NCBI GenBank assembly: GCA_965284645.1
Contig: OZ260106.1
Span: 2,480,001 to 2,544,000, forward strand
Length of the DNA stretch: 64,000 nt
Source of the DNA: JAIBAJ01 sp965284645
Lineage (GTDB): Bacteria > Bacteroidota > Bacteroidia > JAIBAJ01
Direction: 5' to 3'
Shown: positions 52,794-61,520 of the stretch, one piece after another
Position numbering within the stretch: position 1 is the stretch's first letter
How the letters are laid out: every line of letters starts with the position of its first letter
Made by a program: the position numbers and the translations under genes
Notes under the pieces: model-generated
Databases searched by the model: none
Told to the model about the DNA's origin: nothing
Seen by the model: only the letters and a program-made list of their open reading frames with translations

Positions 52794-54098
52794 ATGGAAG
52801 AACTAAAGAGGAAATTTGCTGAGAAGGCCTTGCCAATGGCCGCTGAGACGAAGCAATTTGTGAAAGAACATGGCCATGTCGTAATCGGTGATATCACCAT
52901 TGACAAGGTGTATGGAGGAATGAAAAGTATGATAGGATTGGTAACGGAAACTTCCAAACTAGACCCCGAAGAAGGTATCCGTTTCCGAGGTTATACGATT
53001 CCTGAATTACGCGAGAAATTACCCCGCGCTATTGGTGGTTTTGAACCACTTCCGGAAGGTTTGTTTTTATTGATGCTCCTTGGCGAAATACCATCCCAAG
53101 AAGAAGTGTTTGCCCTCAGCAAAGAATTGGCCAACCGCAGTGATGTTCCGGCTCATGTTTTCAAAACTTTGGATGCATTGCCAATTGATACGCATCCTAT
53201 GACCCAGTTCAGCATTGGCGTTTTAGCCTGCCGCACCGAAAGTGTTTTCTCTGCTCGCTACGATAAAGGTCTGAATAAAAAGGAATACTGGGATGCTACT
53301 TTTGAGGATTCCTTAAATTTGATTGCTAAGTTGCCTCGTATTGCTGCCTATATCTATCGCAGAACCTACAAAAACAATGTTCATATCGAACCCGATAAAT
53401 CCCTCGACTGGGCTGCAAACTTTGCCCACATGATGGGGTATAATACCTTGGATGTGAAAAGGTTAATGCGTTTGTATTTAACTATTCATGCCGATCACGA
53501 AGGTGGTAACGTATCAGCCCATGCCACACACTTGGTAGGTTCGGCTTTGAGCGATGCCTATTATTCTTTCTCGGCAGGTATGAATGGACTAGCCGGACCT
53601 TTGCATGGATTGGCTAACCAGGAAGTAATCAAATGGTTGTTCCAAATGCAAGAGGAAATCGGAACAAAAACACCTACCAAAGAACAAATTGCTGAATATG
53701 TAAAGCAAACACTTGCCAATGGAAAAGTAGTGCCAGGTTACGGACACGCTGTGTTGCGTAAAACCGACCCCCGTTTTTCTGTTCAACAGGATTTTTACCG
53801 TCGATACATTGGGCAAGATGATTTATGCGAATTGGTTGGTGTAGTTTATGAAGTTGTTCCGCCTATTTTAGAATCTACGGGTAAAATCAAGAATCCTTGG
53901 CCAAACGTAGACGCCCATTCAGGTGCTTTGCTGGTTCATTACGGCATTACTGAATATGATTTCTATACCGTTTTGTTCGGAGTTTCCAGGGCCTTGGGTG
54001 TTTTGGCTCAATTGATTTGGGATCGCGCCTTAGGTCATCCTATTGAACGCCCTAGTTCCGTTACCACGGAGTGGATGCGTAAAAAAGCCGGACTTTAG
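52794..54098 (+). CDS. gltA: Citrate synthase, eukaryotic-like type
   Basis: Condenses acetyl-CoA with oxaloacetate at the entry of the TCA cycle. Length 434 residues. The catalytic histidines are in G-L-A-G-P-L-H-G-L-A-N-Q near 268 and G-Y-G-H-A-V-L-R-K-T-D-P-R near 315, and the catalytic aspartate in N-V-D-A-H-S-G-A-L near 370. The sequence resembles the mitochondrial-type synthases rather than the hexameric GltA of E. coli; this type is common in Bacteroidota. It is probably cotranscribed with eno. A strong terminator follows 15 bases after the stop. Confidence 0.96.
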   Translation: MEELKRKFAEKALPMAAETKQFVKEHGHVVIGDITIDKVYGGMKSMIGLVTETSKLDPEEGIRFRGYTIPELREKLPRAIGGFEPLPEGLFLLMLLGEIPSQEEVFALSKELANRSDVPAHVFKTLDALPIDTHPMTQFSIGVLACRTESVFSARYDKGLNKKEYWDATFEDSLNLIAKLPRIAAYIYRRTYKNNVHIEPDKSLDWAANFAHMMGYNTLDVKRLMRLYLTIHADHEGGNVSAHATHLVGSALSDAYYSFSAGMNGLAGPLHGLANQEVIKWLFQMQEEIGTKTPTKEQIAEYVKQTLANGKVVPGYGHAVLRKTDPRFSVQQDFYRRYIGQDDLCELVGVVYEVVPPILESTGKIKNPWPNVDAHSGALLVHYGITEYDFYTVLFGVSRALGVLAQLIWDRALGHPIERPSSVTTEWMRKKAGL

Positions 54099-54113
54099 TC
54101 TAACAGAATATCG

Positions 54114-54146
54114 AAAAGCCGTTTCAGATATTGAAACGGCTTTTTT
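54114..54146 (+). terminator. Intrinsic terminator after gltA
   Basis: Perfect 13-base arms AAAAGCCGTTTCA (54114-54126) and TGAAACGGCTTTT (54132-54144), a 5-base loop, then T. Confidence 0.93.
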
Positions 54147-54219
54147 GTTTGGTACAAGGTGACTTAAAATCCGATATAATCAAAGTCGGATTTTATACCG
54201 ATTAAAAATCTGTAATAGT

Positions 54220-54322
54220 CCAATTATGTTTCGCCATAATTTGCCTAAACAGCGTTTATATCGGCATTTATCAATCTAAATTTACAAATAGCTATTGGAC
54301 TATTTATTAATTAAAATTGGTA
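54220..54322 (-). repeat. R2 repeat copy d, single module (minus orientation)
   Basis: Reverse copy of the module at 14973-15050: 'cggcatttatcaatctaaatttacaaatagc', then 'tattggactatttattaattaaaattggta'. Lacks the other modules and has no R1 neighbour. The rest of 54147-54412 holds nothing I recognise. Confidence 0.75.
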
Positions 54323-54412
54323 TATAAAACGAAGAACTTGATTTAGCTATATAATCTTTAAGGCATCTATTTGATGTAGGCTATTATAAAGTCAAAGGCC
54401 TTTTCTGCCTTT

Positions 54413-57400
54413 TTATCTCGCTACATAAACCGTTCCCGTATCGTAAATATACCGGATTCGATCTACATCCTTCCCTTTGGCAATGATGGCCCATGTGTAA
54501 AAACCTGCAGGAACAGGTGCCCCATTGTAGGTGCCATCCCAAGCCTCGTCCAAGCTATTCATTACCTTGATGACTTGTCCCCAACGGTTGTAGATTTTCA
54601 TACTAAATTCGGATAAACCAATTGCCTCGGCTTTGAAAACCTCATTTTCGGTTGGCCCTTCTCCATTGGGAGTAAAGGTGTTTGGAACAAAAAGTTTTAC
54701 CTCAGGTGATACACATACTTCAAACTGAAAAGTGTCTACACAATTTCCTTGGCCTTGTAACGAAAGGGTTACCAAATAATGCCCTGTATCAGCATAATGG
54801 TTTACCGGTGTTGTTCCAAATTGGTATGGAGCAGAATTCCCATCACCAAAATCCCAAGTCCCGCTTTGTCCATTGCTGCTGAGATCAATAAAGCCAATAT
54901 CCGGAACACTGATTGGAACGCAGCCTCCATCAGGGTTTGGTGTGAAATAGGCCTGAACATAACTGTACCCCGGAATATTCACCACGGTATCTAATTGGCA
55001 ACCACTTTGTAAATCGCTTATTTCTACCCGATAATCATAGCCAACTTGGGCTGTTACACTATCGCCATTCGAAGGAGATGCATTTTCCCATAAATAGGCG
55101 TAAGTATTGGGTTGGGTTGCGGGCTCTATTAAGGCATAGCCTTCCTCACCATAACATTTGGTTGGACTGGTTGTGAAATCAACACGAATGGGTGGCCATA
55201 CAAAAAGTTGAAAACTATCGGTTACCGATTTAGAACAGCCATCCGATGTTGTTACGATTATGGTTTCTGTTTGTTGAGCCAATACATCTACACGGTCGCC
55301 AGTTTCAACAGGATTGGTCCAAGTATGAATAAAATCATCACCTGAACCACCCACCGCAATAACTCGGATATTGATGGTTTTGCCATAACACACACTGTCG
55401 GATGCTACATAAATGGAGGTTTTGATGCTGTCCTTAATAAAAATATTCTTGTCTGTTTCAACCAAACAATTGCCCGAACCAAAACTATATAAGATGGTTT
55501 GGGTACCCGGACCAGCTAAGGAAGGGTTAAACAAACTGTCCTGAAACAAACCAGGGCCAGAAAATGTTCCTCCAGCTGGATTAGCAGTCAAGGTAATTAC
55601 TGAGTCAATATAGCAATAGAGATTCTGTAATCCAAAAATTTGGGCACCGTTCAATTGAATTACGTCGATGTTCACACTGTCCAAACAACCAATTGAACTT
55701 TCAACCCAAACTGTATTTATTCCTACATTGGCCTCTCCTGGGTCAAACAGTCCCAAATCGGGGTCACTTATTCCGGTACCTTGCCATGTTCCTCCTACTT
55801 GGTCGATTGGTATCACAAAAGGATCGGCCATGGTGCAAACTAAGGTGTCGCGAATGATAGGGTGGGGGCGGACAATAAAAGTGGCACTGTCGCTACATCC
55901 ATTAATAGCATAATTGATGGTGTAAGTTCCTGTACCTGCTATTGTTGGTGAAAACTCTCCCGGATCGGTTGCTAAACTAACACCTGTTCCTGTCCAAGTG
56001 CCACCGTTCGGAAAACCAAAATCCAAGGTAACCACCGAACCATCTGGACAAAATTCAGCAGTTAGGGTATCAATATCGGTCATTCTGATTCTAACTACGG
56101 TCGTATCGGTACATCCGTTTAGGTTATAAATTGCCGGAATATTTGTTCCGTTTACAAAGTTGCTAGGGTCGAATACGCCCAAACTTGGATTTTGTACCCC
56201 ACTTCCACTCCAAATTCCACCTAGCGGAGTAGCCGGGGGTAATACGATTGTTCCACCCATTGGACAAGCATAAATGAATGGAGTGGCATTTATAGTTTTT
56301 ACAAAAATATCGAAATTGGAACTGCAACCATTGATCGTGTAGGTTAGGGTTGTGTTACCCGGACCAGCAGTAGGTGGCTCAAAGGTTCCCCAATATCCAT
56401 CCGTAATACCGTTTCCAGTCCACGTTCCTCCAAATGGATTTGCCGTTAAATTAATTTCAGCCAAGCTCTCACAAACCGAATCCGTACTTGGTAAAACGAT
56501 GTTGTCCACATTCACAATTTTGGTATCTACACAACCATTCGGTGCCGTATAAGTTAAGGTATAGGAACCAGTAGCCGAAGGATCAAACAAACCAGCTGCA
56601 TCCACATTCGGTCCGCTCCAGGTACCACCGTTGGGTGTAGGTTGGGCTACTTGAAAAGGCGCCGCTGCCGGACAGGAAGCCTCGTCAGGACCAGCCCAAA
56701 TAGGCAAAATAGTCACATAAACACTATCCTTGCAACCATTTGGGTCGATATAAGTGGCATACCTCGAATTCCCTCCTCCGGCCCAAGGTTCAAAGGTTCC
56801 GTTGTTTGCATTGCTTATTCCAACACCTTCCCAAGTGCCACCAGCTGGCGTAGCTGTTAAAGTATAGGGACCCACATTTCGGCAGGTAGAAAAATCGGCT
56901 TGGGCCACCGGCGGATTGTAAGTTTGAATGGTAATTGAAGCAGAGGCTGCAAGTGCTGGACCTGCATCGTCAACAGTTACTGTATAGGCCGTGGTTGCCG
57001 AAGGACAAACCGTTACCGTATCACCTCCACCAGAAGCGCCCGCGCTCCAAGCATACGTATAAGTACCTGGGCCTGTACCGCCTGTAACTCGGGCAATCAG
57101 TTGGGTGCAGGTGCCCGGACAAATCAAGCTATCCAAAGCAATTAGTTCCAGTTGCAAAGGACAATTGTTCACACTCATACTCGCATTGGATTGTAAAACC
57201 CAAAGTTCATCGCAAGGATCCAAATAATTGTAGGTAAATTGAAAGTCATAATCCCCACTTTCGTTCATTCCGGGAGAAAAGTTTACCGTGTATTGGGTTG
57301 CCATTCCGTTCACACAATTCACCGGGGTGATGGATGAGATGCCCAAGCCGAGTGGTGCATCAATGTCGAATGCTCCTGGATATACGCTATCGCATGGAAT

Positions 57401-57913
57401 AGGATAACTAAAGTTTAAACTTACGGTGCTGGTGCTGCACGAAGGCGCCGTAGGTGTAAATTGCATGACAGGCGGCACCGGATCAGGAATCACCACTTCC
57501 CAATTGGCTATCCAACCCGTACAAGCCACGTTGGGGTCGGTTATGAAATTGACCGTCAAACAACCATTGGTGGCCAAAATAGTTGGAGGCGTATTGTTTC
57601 CGGAGTATGCAGGGCCGATTTGGGGGGAAAGCGTATCCGGTCCATTGTAAAAGCGGAGATAATCCAACACCGGTTCCGTACAGAATTCTGAAAAGCTTAG
57701 AATAATGCTATCGGCCACAGGTACACAGATGGTATAAGTAAGGTTTTCGTTGTGTTCGTAGTTGCCCGCAGGGGTTCCCGCATCGCTATCCAGCAGCATA
57801 CCTTCACATTCCGAAATCGAACCATTGCTCATGTTCACCACCACCTGTGCCTTCCCGATGCTTATACAAAACGAAAAAACAAAGCAAAAAAGAATATAAG
57901 GGGTAGTTTTCAA
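54413..57913 (-). CDS. Giant exported CUB/PKD protein with gliding-motility-type (CHU_C) T9SS C-terminal domain
   Basis: About 1166 residues from the TTG at 57913, which gives the signal peptide MKTTPYILFCFVFSFCISIG; a TTG at 57961 would add 16 residues, and no ATG precedes the signal. Residues about 15-130 form a CUB-like domain ('NGSISECEGMLLDSDAG', 'GCLTVNFITDPNVACTGWIANWEV'). A Pro/Ser/Thr-rich part follows, then seven repeats (about 330-790) each with 'GG.W.G.Gi......F.P..aG', separated by about 60 residues and by 'sirvrPhpI', then an Ig-like part, a PKD domain ('GTWDFGDGNSAPYQFG') and the type B sorting domain 'FVPNTFTPNGEG...KIYNRWGQVIKV'. A T9SS surface adhesin. Confidence 0.9.
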   Translation of the reverse strand: MKTTPYILFCFVFSFCISIGKAQVVVNMSNGSISECEGMLLDSDAGTPAGNYEHNENLTYTICVPVADSIILSFSEFCTEPVLDYLRFYNGPDTLSPQIGPAYSGNNTPPTILATNGCLTVNFITDPNVACTGWIANWEVVIPDPVPPVMQFTPTAPSCSTSTVSLNFSYPIPCDSVYPGAFDIDAPLGLGISSITPVNCVNGMATQYTVNFSPGMNESGDYDFQFTYNYLDPCDELWVLQSNASMSVNNCPLQLELIALDSLICPGTCTQLIARVTGGTGPGTYTYAWSAGASGGGDTVTVCPSATTAYTVTVDDAGPALAASASITIQTYNPPVAQADFSTCRNVGPYTLTATPAGGTWEGVGISNANNGTFEPWAGGGNSRYATYIDPNGCKDSVYVTILPIWAGPDEASCPAAAPFQVAQPTPNGGTWSGPNVDAAGLFDPSATGSYTLTYTAPNGCVDTKIVNVDNIVLPSTDSVCESLAEINLTANPFGGTWTGNGITDGYWGTFEPPTAGPGNTTLTYTINGCSSNFDIFVKTINATPFIYACPMGGTIVLPPATPLGGIWSGSGVQNPSLGVFDPSNFVNGTNIPAIYNLNGCTDTTVVRIRMTDIDTLTAEFCPDGSVVTLDFGFPNGGTWTGTGVSLATDPGEFSPTIAGTGTYTINYAINGCSDSATFIVRPHPIIRDTLVCTMADPFVIPIDQVGGTWQGTGISDPDLGLFDPGEANVGINTVWVESSIGCLDSVNIDVIQLNGAQIFGLQNLYCYIDSVITLTANPAGGTFSGPGLFQDSLFNPSLAGPGTQTILYSFGSGNCLVETDKNIFIKDSIKTSIYVASDSVCYGKTINIRVIAVGGSGDDFIHTWTNPVETGDRVDVLAQQTETIIVTTSDGCSKSVTDSFQLFVWPPIRVDFTTSPTKCYGEEGYALIEPATQPNTYAYLWENASPSNGDSVTAQVGYDYRVEISDLQSGCQLDTVVNIPGYSYVQAYFTPNPDGGCVPISVPDIGFIDLSSNGQSGTWDFGDGNSAPYQFGTTPVNHYADTGHYLVTLSLQGQGNCVDTFQFEVCVSPEVKLFVPNTFTPNGEGPTENEVFKAEAIGLSEFSMKIYNRWGQVIKVMNSLDEAWDGTYNGAPVPAGFYTWAIIAKGKDVDRIRYIYDTGTVYVAR

Positions 57914-57971
57914 TGTTGACCTATTCTGCAAATATCGTGATTCTAAGTATATCTCCCTCAATTTACAAAAT

Positions 57972-57992
57972 ATCTAACATCTAACATCTAAC
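57972..57992. repeat. Heptamer tandem repeat
   Basis: Three perfect units of ATCTAAC, ending 11 bases before the start of R1 copy 8. Confidence 0.9.
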
Positions 57993-58003
57993 CTCTCTTT
58001 CAT

Positions 58004-58180
58004 GCGTGCCCCCTTCCCGCACCCTAAGCATTTCCTATACTCCCAGCATTGTGCTAGGTGCGGTCGGGTCGGGCTATTCGCTGCAAGTCCTCACCTAGCC
58101 GCCCTTTGGCTTTAACCGAATAAAAAGTGTAGGTGCATAGGCGGCTAGGTTCCGGGCTTTACGCTGCTATCCCTGCCCGA
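58004..58180 (+). repeat. R1 structured repeat, copy 8 (plus orientation)
   Basis: Begins GCGTGCCCCCTTCCCGC, with the basal stem CCGCACC / GGTGCGG. The apical arm is a perfect 11-base stem ACCTAGCCGCC / GGCGGCTAGGT. It ends CTATCCCTGCCCGA. Diverged stems, conserved blocks GGTCGGGCTAT and AAGTCCTC. Confidence 0.85.
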
Positions 58181-58305
58181 AGGACTACCTGCCTGGTTTT
58201 TGGTGTCAATTTGGAGTGTCGTGCTTAATTCAGTTTCTCCTATTTGTCAAATGCCCATACGAAGTAAAAAGTGATGACCTTTGTAAATGCTTAATCGTAG
58301 CACCC

Positions 58306-58446
58306 CGGGCAACGATAGGAACGGAAAGCCCACAGCGGCCTGAGCTTTAGCGATAGGCGCGAGGACTTGCAGTGGATAGCGTGACCCGAAGCCCTGGTAA
58401 ACTGGTTAAGCTTTGCACCACTTTTAATGGGCGAAGGGGGCCCGCC
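58306..58446 (-). repeat. R1 structured repeat, copy 9 (minus orientation)
   Basis: Has CGGGCAACGATAGGAACGG, GAAAGCCCACAG, GAGGACTTGCAGTGGATAGC and GGGGGCCCGCC. In the basal stem CCCGAAGCCC / GGGCGAAGGG, a GAA/GAA internal loop replaces three pairs, which could form tandem sheared GA pairs. It is inverted relative to copy 8, 125 bases away. Confidence 0.85.
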
Positions 58447-58535
58447 AAGGAATTAAATTAAATTGTAAATAGTTTTTGGAAAGTTCCTTACTACTTAGGT
58501 CGATAAAATTGGTGATTGGAACGTACCTTTGCTTG

Positions 58536-59564
58536 ATGCGAAGAAATGCTATACTTGTTCTGCTTTTGATATTAGTTATTGGGCTGCAATCCTGTAAAAA
58601 GCCCATTCCACCCCCCATCGAAATTACCACAAGCAAGGCTGTTTTTGTGCTAAATGAAGGCAATTTTATGGGAGGAAACGCTTCGGTAAGTTACCGCGAT
58701 TTGGAAACGGGTGCTGTTACGGCCGATCTTTTTCAAACGGCCAATGGTTTTTACCTAGGCGATGTTGGTCAATCTATGCTGAAATTGGAGGATAAGCTGT
58801 TTATCGTGGTTAATAATTCGGGTAAGATAGAAGTAGTTAATGCCTCTGATTTTAAGTCGGTTATGACTATTCAAGGCCTGACTAGTCCGAGGTATATGTT
58901 GAAGGTCGGTGAAAATAAAGCCTATGTGACGGATTTGTATGCCAAGGAAATTGCTATTGTGCAGCTAAGTTCGGGTACAAAAATCGGTCAGATTCCTTTG
59001 CCTTATTGGACGGAAGAGCTGGTTTTGTTGAATGGAAAAGTATTTGTTGGGACAGCCGAGCATAACAAGGTGTATGTGGTGGATCCTACTTCGGATGCGG
59101 TAAGCGACAGTATTTCGGTTGGGAATTCGCCAGGGAGCTTATGTGCCGACAAGGAAGGGAATTTATGGGTGCTTTGTTATGGCAGCGATCTTAATTTGTT
59201 GAACGGCTCGATGTATAAAATTACCCAGCCTGGCCTTGTTCCCAGTTTGGTTCATGCCTTTCCTACTTCATTGGCCTATGGCAGTATGTTGACAAGCAAT
59301 GGACAAGCCGATAGTTTGTTTGTGTTGGCAACGGATGTTTATTCTTTTCCGATTACACAGCCTAGTTTTAGTAATCCTTTGGTTTCACGCAACGGTAAGA
59401 ATTTTACGGCTTTGGGTTATGATTCCAATTCGTATCGCTTGTATGTAGCCGATAGTAAAGATTTTAATCAGAAAGGTGAGAGTTTCGTCTATTCCGGGGA
59501 AGGGGTTTTGCTTGATTCGTTTGAGGTTGGCGTTATTCCCGGAATGTTCTTATTTGGAGAGTAG
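58536..59564 (+). CDS. YncE-like/DUF5074 beta-propeller lipoprotein
   Basis: About 342 residues from the ATG at 58536. A TTG at 58476 is in frame but would precede the -7 box TACCTTTG (58524-58531), so the start is the ATG only 4 bases after that box. The lipobox is I-G-L-Q-S-C (Cys19), followed by K-K-P-I-P-P-P. The rest is a beta-propeller with repeats 'nsGkIEVVNasdFksvmtIqGLtSPRYMLKVgenKAYVTDLYakeIaIVqLSSGtKIgqIPLPYWTEeLVLLNGKVFVGTAEHNKVYVVDpTSDAVSDSISVGNSPGSL'. In Bacteroidota such proteins often serve beside TonB-dependent transporters; none is adjacent here. Confidence 0.85.
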   Translation: MRRNAILVLLLILVIGLQSCKKPIPPPIEITTSKAVFVLNEGNFMGGNASVSYRDLETGAVTADLFQTANGFYLGDVGQSMLKLEDKLFIVVNNSGKIEVVNASDFKSVMTIQGLTSPRYMLKVGENKAYVTDLYAKEIAIVQLSSGTKIGQIPLPYWTEELVLLNGKVFVGTAEHNKVYVVDPTSDAVSDSISVGNSPGSLCADKEGNLWVLCYGSDLNLLNGSMYKITQPGLVPSLVHAFPTSLAYGSMLTSNGQADSLFVLATDVYSFPITQPSFSNPLVSRNGKNFTALGYDSNSYRLYVADSKDFNQKGESFVYSGEGVLLDSFEVGVIPGMFLFGE

Positions 59565-59581
59565 AGGGGGGAAATGGGCAA

Positions 59582-60463
59582 TTAATTTGCACTTTTTCTT
59601 TTTACGGCTTCCAAGGTATTTAACAGGAGGCAGGCGATGGTCATCAATCCTACGCCACCTGGCACTGGTGTAATCATGGATGACTTGGGGGCTACCGAAT
59701 CAAAATCGACATCGCCAACCAATCTAAAACCTGATTTCCGGGTAGAATCTTCGATGCGATTAATTCCCACGTCGACCACTACCACATTTTCCTTTACCAT
59801 ATCGGCCGTAACGAAATTAGGTTTTCCAATGGCTGCAATTAAAATATCCGCTTGTCTTGTGATTTCAGCAAGGTTTTGTGTTTTGCTATGGCAAATGGTA
59901 ACTGTGCTGTTGCCCGGATTACCGTTTTGCATCATTAACAAACTTATGGGCATTCCAACAATATGACTTCGGCCTAGCACTACGCAGTGTTTTCCGCTTG
60001 TTTCAACTTGGGCATATTTTAGCATTTCCATAATTCCTTTGGGTGTTGCCGGAACAAAACCAGGTAAGCCTAAGGCAAGTCGACCAATATTAACTTCATG
60101 AAAACCATCCACATCTTTATCGGGATCGATGGCTTTCAATACTTTTTTTTCGCTGATGTGTTTGGGAAGAGGCAGTTGTACAATGAATCCGTCTACCGCT
60201 GGGTTCAGGTTCAAGTCTTCAATATGTTGCAATAAATCGGACTCCGTGATAGTATCAGGTAAGCGAATCAAGGTTGATTCAAATCCAACTTCTTCGCAGG
60301 AACGAACTTTGGAGGCCACATAAGTTTCGCTGGCGGGATTGTTGCCAACAAGCACTGCTGCTAGGTGGGGAACTTTCTTTCCTGCCGCTATTAATTGTTC
60401 TACTTCGTTTTTCAGTTCGACCTTTAGTTGGGCCGAAATAAGTTTACCATCGAGCAATTGCAT
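59582..60463 (-). CDS. folD: Bifunctional methylenetetrahydrofolate dehydrogenase / methenyltetrahydrofolate cyclohydrolase
   Basis: Interconverts 5,10-methylene-, methenyl- and 10-formyl-tetrahydrofolate. Length 293 residues. The catalytic Lys52 is in S-E-T-Y-V-A-S-K-V-R-S-C-E-E-V-G, the Q-L-P-L-P motif is near 95, and the Rossmann loop is G-R-S-H-I-V-G-M-P near 165. The C-terminus T-P-V-P-G-G-V-G-L-M-T is diagnostic. The -7 box TAGCTTTG (plus 60468-60475) ends 4 bases before the ATG, so this mRNA may be leaderless. It faces the lipoprotein gene tail to tail. Confidence 0.98.
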   Translation of the reverse strand: MQLLDGKLISAQLKVELKNEVEQLIAAGKKVPHLAAVLVGNNPASETYVASKVRSCEEVGFESTLIRLPDTITESDLLQHIEDLNLNPAVDGFIVQLPLPKHISEKKVLKAIDPDKDVDGFHEVNIGRLALGLPGFVPATPKGIMEMLKYAQVETSGKHCVVLGRSHIVGMPISLLMMQNGNPGNSTVTICHSKTQNLAEITRQADILIAAIGKPNFVTADMVKENVVVVDVGINRIEDSTRKSGFRLVGDVDFDSVAPKSSMITPVPGGVGLMTIACLLLNTLEAVKRKSAN

Positions 60464-60498
60464 GGGGCAAAGCTACGAAAGTCAAGCGGAGTTATGAA

Positions 60499-61005
60499 TT
60501 ACTCAAATACAATTAAGACTTGATTTTTCTCAACAGCTTTTCCTTTTTGCGCCAGAATCTGTTTGATTTTACCAGGACCTGCTGCTTTGATGCTGTTTTC
60601 CATTTTCATGGCTTCCAAAACCAAAAGGGTATCACCTTTGTTTACACTATCACCTTCGGAAACAGGGATGTTTAATACCATTCCCGGCATAGGCGCTTTT
60701 AATTCTTTTATTTTTTGTGAGCTAGAAGAGTCGAAGCCCATTTTTTTCAACAACAAGTCAAATTCGTTAGAAGCTTGGGCTTTGTATTTTTTTCCATGAA
60801 TGAGAATGGTAAAACTTTTCTCTTTGTAATTAGCTGAAAGGACTTCCACTTTGGATGTTTGTCCATCAATGGTTACCGAGTATTCACCATTCTTTTCAGA
60901 AATAGGGTTAATTTGAGCGGCCTTCCCATGCACCAATAATTCATTGTTTATGGAAGTTTCATAGGTGTTGCCATTGGTTATGGATACGGTATAGTTTTTC
61001 TTCAT
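60499..61005 (-). CDS. Biotin carboxyl carrier protein-like subunit
   Basis: A 168-residue protein from the ATG at 61005 (ATGA overlap with the stop of the J-domain gene). The last 70 residues are a biotinyl domain, 'LKAPMPGMVLNIPVSEGDSVNKGDTLLVLEAMKMEN', with the biotin-accepting Lys134 in E-A-M-K-M. The N-terminal 90 residues are a beta-rich domain seen in the small carrier subunits of methylmalonyl- or propionyl-CoA carboxylase and decarboxylases. An upstream in-frame start at 61038 would overlap the other gene deeply and is rejected. Probably carries CO2 between partner subunits that lie elsewhere. Confidence 0.88.
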   Translation of the reverse strand: MKKNYTVSITNGNTYETSINNELLVHGKAAQINPISEKNGEYSVTIDGQTSKVEVLSANYKEKSFTILIHGKKYKAQASNEFDLLLKKMGFDSSSSQKIKELKAPMPGMVLNIPVSEGDSVNKGDTLLVLEAMKMENSIKAAGPGKIKQILAQKGKAVEKNQVLIVFE

Positions 61006-61505
61006 TTCAGAACAACGAGGTTTTTTATGGATTCCCAAACTAGGAGCATTCCAGCAGGGACCAAAATTAGGGAAAAGGCGAAAATAAGGTTAATGGAAAC
61101 GACCATTAAGGGTAAAAAAATCATAATGAAGCCCAAAACTAGAATAACCGCTAAAAAGGGTTTGAAATACGGATGAGCTGGTACCGATTTTTCTTGTTGT
61201 ACTTTTTGGTAGTAGTAGTATTGCCTTGAACGGCTGAACATATCAGGGTTTGTTTTCGGGTTGGCAGAGGTGGGCCGTCTGTATTCCTGGTATCGATTGT
61301 TCAGTCGGAGATCATGTATTCTGCGTTTATTTTCATCCAGCAAGGTTTCATACGCTAGGGTAATTTGGTTGAATTTGTCGGCCGATTTCTCCCTTCCGGC
61401 ATCAGGGTGGTACAACTTGGCTTTGGACCGATAGGCCTTTTTTATTTCTTCTTTGCCCGCCGTCCGGGGGACTTCCAAAACCTGGTAAAAATTGACGGCA
61501 GACAT
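61002..61505 (-). CDS. DnaJ (J-domain) protein with C-terminal membrane helices
   Basis: A 167-residue protein. Residues 3-70 form a J domain, 'NFYQVLEVPRTAGKEEIKKAYRSKAKLYHPDAGREKSADKFNQITLAYETLLDENKR', with the Hsp70-activating H33-P34-D35. A short basic linker leads to two hydrophobic segments (about 118-140 and 142-160), so it is probably anchored in the inner membrane with the J domain in the cytosol. No Gly-rich, zinc-finger or CTD regions, hence not a DnaJ proper. It overlaps the next gene by 4 bases and lies 15 bases after metF. Confidence 0.9.
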   Translation of the reverse strand: MSAVNFYQVLEVPRTAGKEEIKKAYRSKAKLYHPDAGREKSADKFNQITLAYETLLDENKRRIHDLRLNNRYQEYRRPTSANPKTNPDMFSRSRQYYYYQKVQQEKSVPAHPYFKPFLAVILVLGFIMIFLPLMVVSINLIFAFSLILVPAGMLLVWESIKNLVVLK

Positions 61506-61520
61506 GGTTCCAAATTAATT

